33,921 nucleotides of DNA, from assembly GCF_000485595.1 (NCBI RefSeq), contig NW_014577399.1, positions 135,971 through 169,891 of the forward strand, written 5' to 3'. A program made the translations under genes and the position numbers. The notes under the pieces are model-generated. The model was not told where the DNA came from. It did no database searches and saw only the letters and a list, made by a program, of their open reading frames with translations. Origin of the DNA: Priapulus caudatus (taxonomy: Eukaryota; Priapulida; Priapulimorpha; Priapulimorphida; Priapulidae). Of the stretch, positions 31,430 through 33,921 are shown piece after piece. Numbering within the stretch: position 1 is the stretch's first letter; every line of letters begins with the position of its first letter.

Positions 31430-31640
31430 ATGCACCCTAACCGTCGGCTTACAAGCGCATTTCAGCAAACAGAACGGGTCACTGAATGACTGCGGTTGTA
31501 CACACATATAACGGACTCGCCTGGTCGACCTGGACAGACGAACAAGCGGTCGCATTGTGGTTATTAGCGGGAACTGTTTGCCGTCTGTGACCACAAAGAG
31601 TACAGGAATCAGGAACGCCTCGATTGAGTGGACAGGCAAT
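31430..31640. other. Spacer segment
   Basis: No feature seen. Confidence 0.4.
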
Positions 31641-31725
31641 GGTCAGGCCACACAGTATGGAAGGTATTGGTCAGGCCACACAGTATGGCAGGTATTGGCC
31701 AGGCCACACACAGTACGCCAGGCAG
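31641..31725. repeat. 28-bp tandem repeat, three units
   Basis: Three units start at 31641, 31669 and 31697 with core 'GGCCACACAGTATGG' and spacer CAGGTATT. The first two differ by one base. Confidence 0.9.
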
Positions 31726-31864
31726 AAAATGCATTACTAGCATCGACAGCTTGGTTTAACAACGATATGACTGCATTCTTCGAAATTGATGACCCTTACG
31801 ACGTGGCTGCCTCGGTGTACCCCTAAATCAGATTGCAAATGTCGAAGGAACTCGCCCAAAAGTA

Positions 31865-33089
31865 GTCAAGATAGGTGGCGCTTCTGTGTAGACACACGCG
31901 CACAAACCCATCGGCAAACGCCACGTGGGAGCTGCACATATAGTCATCTACCCGTAACACTGTAATGGTCATATATACCACCCCCGTAGTGCCACGCTGG
32001 GGACCACGGGTGGGCTATTGAAACTTTGAGGTCGCAGAAAAGTCGCTGTACTGTCAGCGATATCTACAGCAGTGGTGTACAGCAACGGTGGCAATGTTAC
32101 CCGTTGCGACATTTGTATTGTTCACAGCGCGGTAGATGCAGAAGATGTGACCATATTCTGAATTACAACAAAAATACGCGATAAAAGTCCTATGAGGACC
32201 TATCCTGCTTGGTCCAGGACGTGAGGAGGATTACGGAGTATGTAGAGAGAACAACCAGGAACCACGCAAGGAAATGATTTATCCCACGGATGATAATTAT
32301 CTAAGCAGATGTCTCGGTTTTGTATTTCAATACAAACAACCCTTCGAGATAGCGCGCCGTTTCTTATCAATCTAATCCGTATTTTGCATGACTATGGCAT
32401 CCCGTAATTCACATTACGGTTAATCTACATACCATATTTTTATCGGTCGAGAACAAACAATAAACAATTATGTTCATTGCAAATTCGCAAATTCGTGCGT
32501 ACGAAGAAAAGTAGTGACCAAAAAAACAACACCACAGCGCGAATTATGGCCGAGTTAAATAGCGCTTCTTTGGTTAAGGATCGGTTCTCTGGTTCTCTCG
32601 TTAGATAAGTTCGCCTGAGTTCGATACTGGTAACTGCAGGGAGAGCTGCTAGGCTAGCAATGGTCAGTGTCAGTATCCATCAGCATGCCCTCAAACAGCA
32701 GCCAACTTGGGGGAGGCAACTGATCCGCCGCGGAGCAAAGTGAATACACGTGCCACATCTGCGGGGGTCGACACCGGGGAGGGGTGGGGGTGGGGGTGCC
32801 CTCCCGTAGCCAGCGGCTGCTGCTACTGGTGCTGCTGCTGGCGGTGTTGCTACTGGTGTTACTACTACTGCTGCTGCGTCTGCTGTTGCTGCTGCTGCTG
32901 CTACTGGTGGTGTTACTGCTGCTGCTACTGGTGGTGTTACTGCTGCTGCTACTGGTGGTGTTACTGCTGCTACTGCCCCACTGTCGTTATTACTGGTATC
33001 GCTGCTGCTGCTGATAATGATGATGATGATTATGGCGACAACGACGACGCCGACGACGACGATAATGAGGATGCTTATTACTGGTGTTA

Positions 33090-33128
<39 letters not shown>

Positions 33129-33921
33129 CATTTACGACTGGTTTTGATGCCGCTGCTGCCACCGTCGCAGCTGCTGCTGCTGCTGCTGCTACTGCTACTG
33201 CTACTGCTGCTGCTGCTGGTGCTGCTGCTGCTTGTGCTGCTGCTGGTGCTGCTGCTGCTGGTGCTGCTGCTGCTTGTGCTGCTGCTGCTGCTACTGCTGC
33301 TGCTGCTACCGCTGCCGCCGGCGCCGCTACTGCTGCTGTTACGCGTGGATTATTCTTCCACTATATGTCAGTGACGAACGAGCGGAAGCAGCATTACGCC
33401 TCAGCCATATTGCGGTCAGATTGCGACCACGTGTCCCGCTGCCTGCAGAGTTGACACGAGGTCACGTCTGTCGCACACCATCAACAAATAACGCGACAAC
33501 ATGACCACAGATTTTTCACATGTAAGAAAGACAGTCGCTGTTGCAAAAACAGAAAGGCACAGTCGCTGTGTGCGGTCTGTTAGATTATTGTGAATGTATT
33601 ATATTTCTATTAATTAGTAAGGATATTAGTGCTATATATATATAAAGTGCCATAAACATAACAAACGCATAATGTGGAACTGAAATGAAAATACTGACTC
33701 GTGCGTTTTACACAGCCTTTTACGAGAGGCTCTATTCTACTTTTCCTCAGTAGTATATAGTGCAGTGCATGTATTAGAGCGTATAAACCGTTACGTTGGC
33801 AGGAATGTGAGCGTAATAAAGTCGACTCGAAGTTTCATTTATGCTAAGTATGTGTGTGTGCGTGAGTGCGTGCGTGTGCGTGTGTGTGTGTGCGCGCGTG
33901 CGTGTTTGCGTGTGCGTGTGT
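31865..33921. repeat. Right arm of the large inverted repeat
   Basis: Reverse-complement partner of 25950-28830 (see anchors there). It runs to the end of the window, so its true length is unknown. It lacks the MITE-like insertion. Holds a GTGC-rich microsatellite at 33850-33921. Confidence 0.85.
32810..33335. repeat. Regular CTG-family minisatellite (right arm)
   Basis: CTG arrays with a 24-base higher-order unit, GTTACTGCTGCTGCTACTGG + TGGT, repeated three times around 32885-32965. Clean counterpart of the irregular CAG arrays at 22590-23520 and 26767-27310. Poly-Leu, poly-Ala and poly-Cys frames on either strand are repeat artefacts. Confidence 0.9.

Noticed and set aside
31557-31826. 89-aa plus-strand frame
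   Set aside because: Most of it is the three-unit 28-bp tandem repeat.
32680-33504. Poly-Leu, poly-Ala and poly-Cys proteins
   Set aside because: CTG/CAG repeat read in different frames; no unique sequence.

Overview
The window is eukaryotic, most likely from a marine invertebrate animal. Coding sequence is split into short exons with GT/AG introns, noncoding DNA is AT-rich and full of microsatellites and minisatellites, and a TTAGGG-type (CCCTAA on this strand) telomeric array lies inside the sequence. The species cannot be named from this. There is a 25-N assembly gap at 22519-22543. I saw no operons, tRNA, rRNA or CRISPR.

One gene can be recognised. It lies on the minus strand and encodes a Rho guanine-nucleotide exchange factor with a DH-PH core of the PLEKHG1/2/3 type. 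In transcription order (falling coordinates) the clean exons are: a disordered N-terminal exon (21716-21203); the DH start (20715-20580); DH (18845-18745); DH (4959-4840); DH (3468-3318); DH end (2846-2685); and three PH exons (1944-1906, 1576-1460, 598-503). Splice phases agree at every one of these junctions. Two more exons (7418-7293 and 6525 to about 5212) are phase-compatible with each other and look like the disordered C-terminal tail. That tail carries three acidic tyrosine motifs and proline-rich stretches.

The exon order on the contig is wrong for a single gene. The tail exons lie between DH exon 18.8k and DH exon 4.96k. A second, indel-riddled copy of the block at 1-5.1k occupies about 8.3-16.2k, exactly where the DH/PH exons should be. 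The noisy copy (B) has recognisable remnants of DH exons at 15.7k and 14.2k and PH exons at 11.2k and 8.4k. The simplest reading is that B is unpolished or gap-filled long-read sequence and the clean copy (A) is the same locus or other haplotype placed on the wrong side of the tail exons, joined at a shared CACG microsatellite. A real partial tandem duplication with a decayed copy is the alternative.

From 22 to 34 kb I find no certain gene. This part holds CT, GT, GA and CAG/CTG repeats, GC-rich islands, and a large imperfect inverted repeat (about 25.95-28.83k against 31.87-33.92k, running to the window end). A MITE-like insertion occurs in one arm only. The spacer between the arms has a second 79-bp foldback element, a GTACTT-rich tract and the interstitial telomeric array flanked by inverted and direct repeats.
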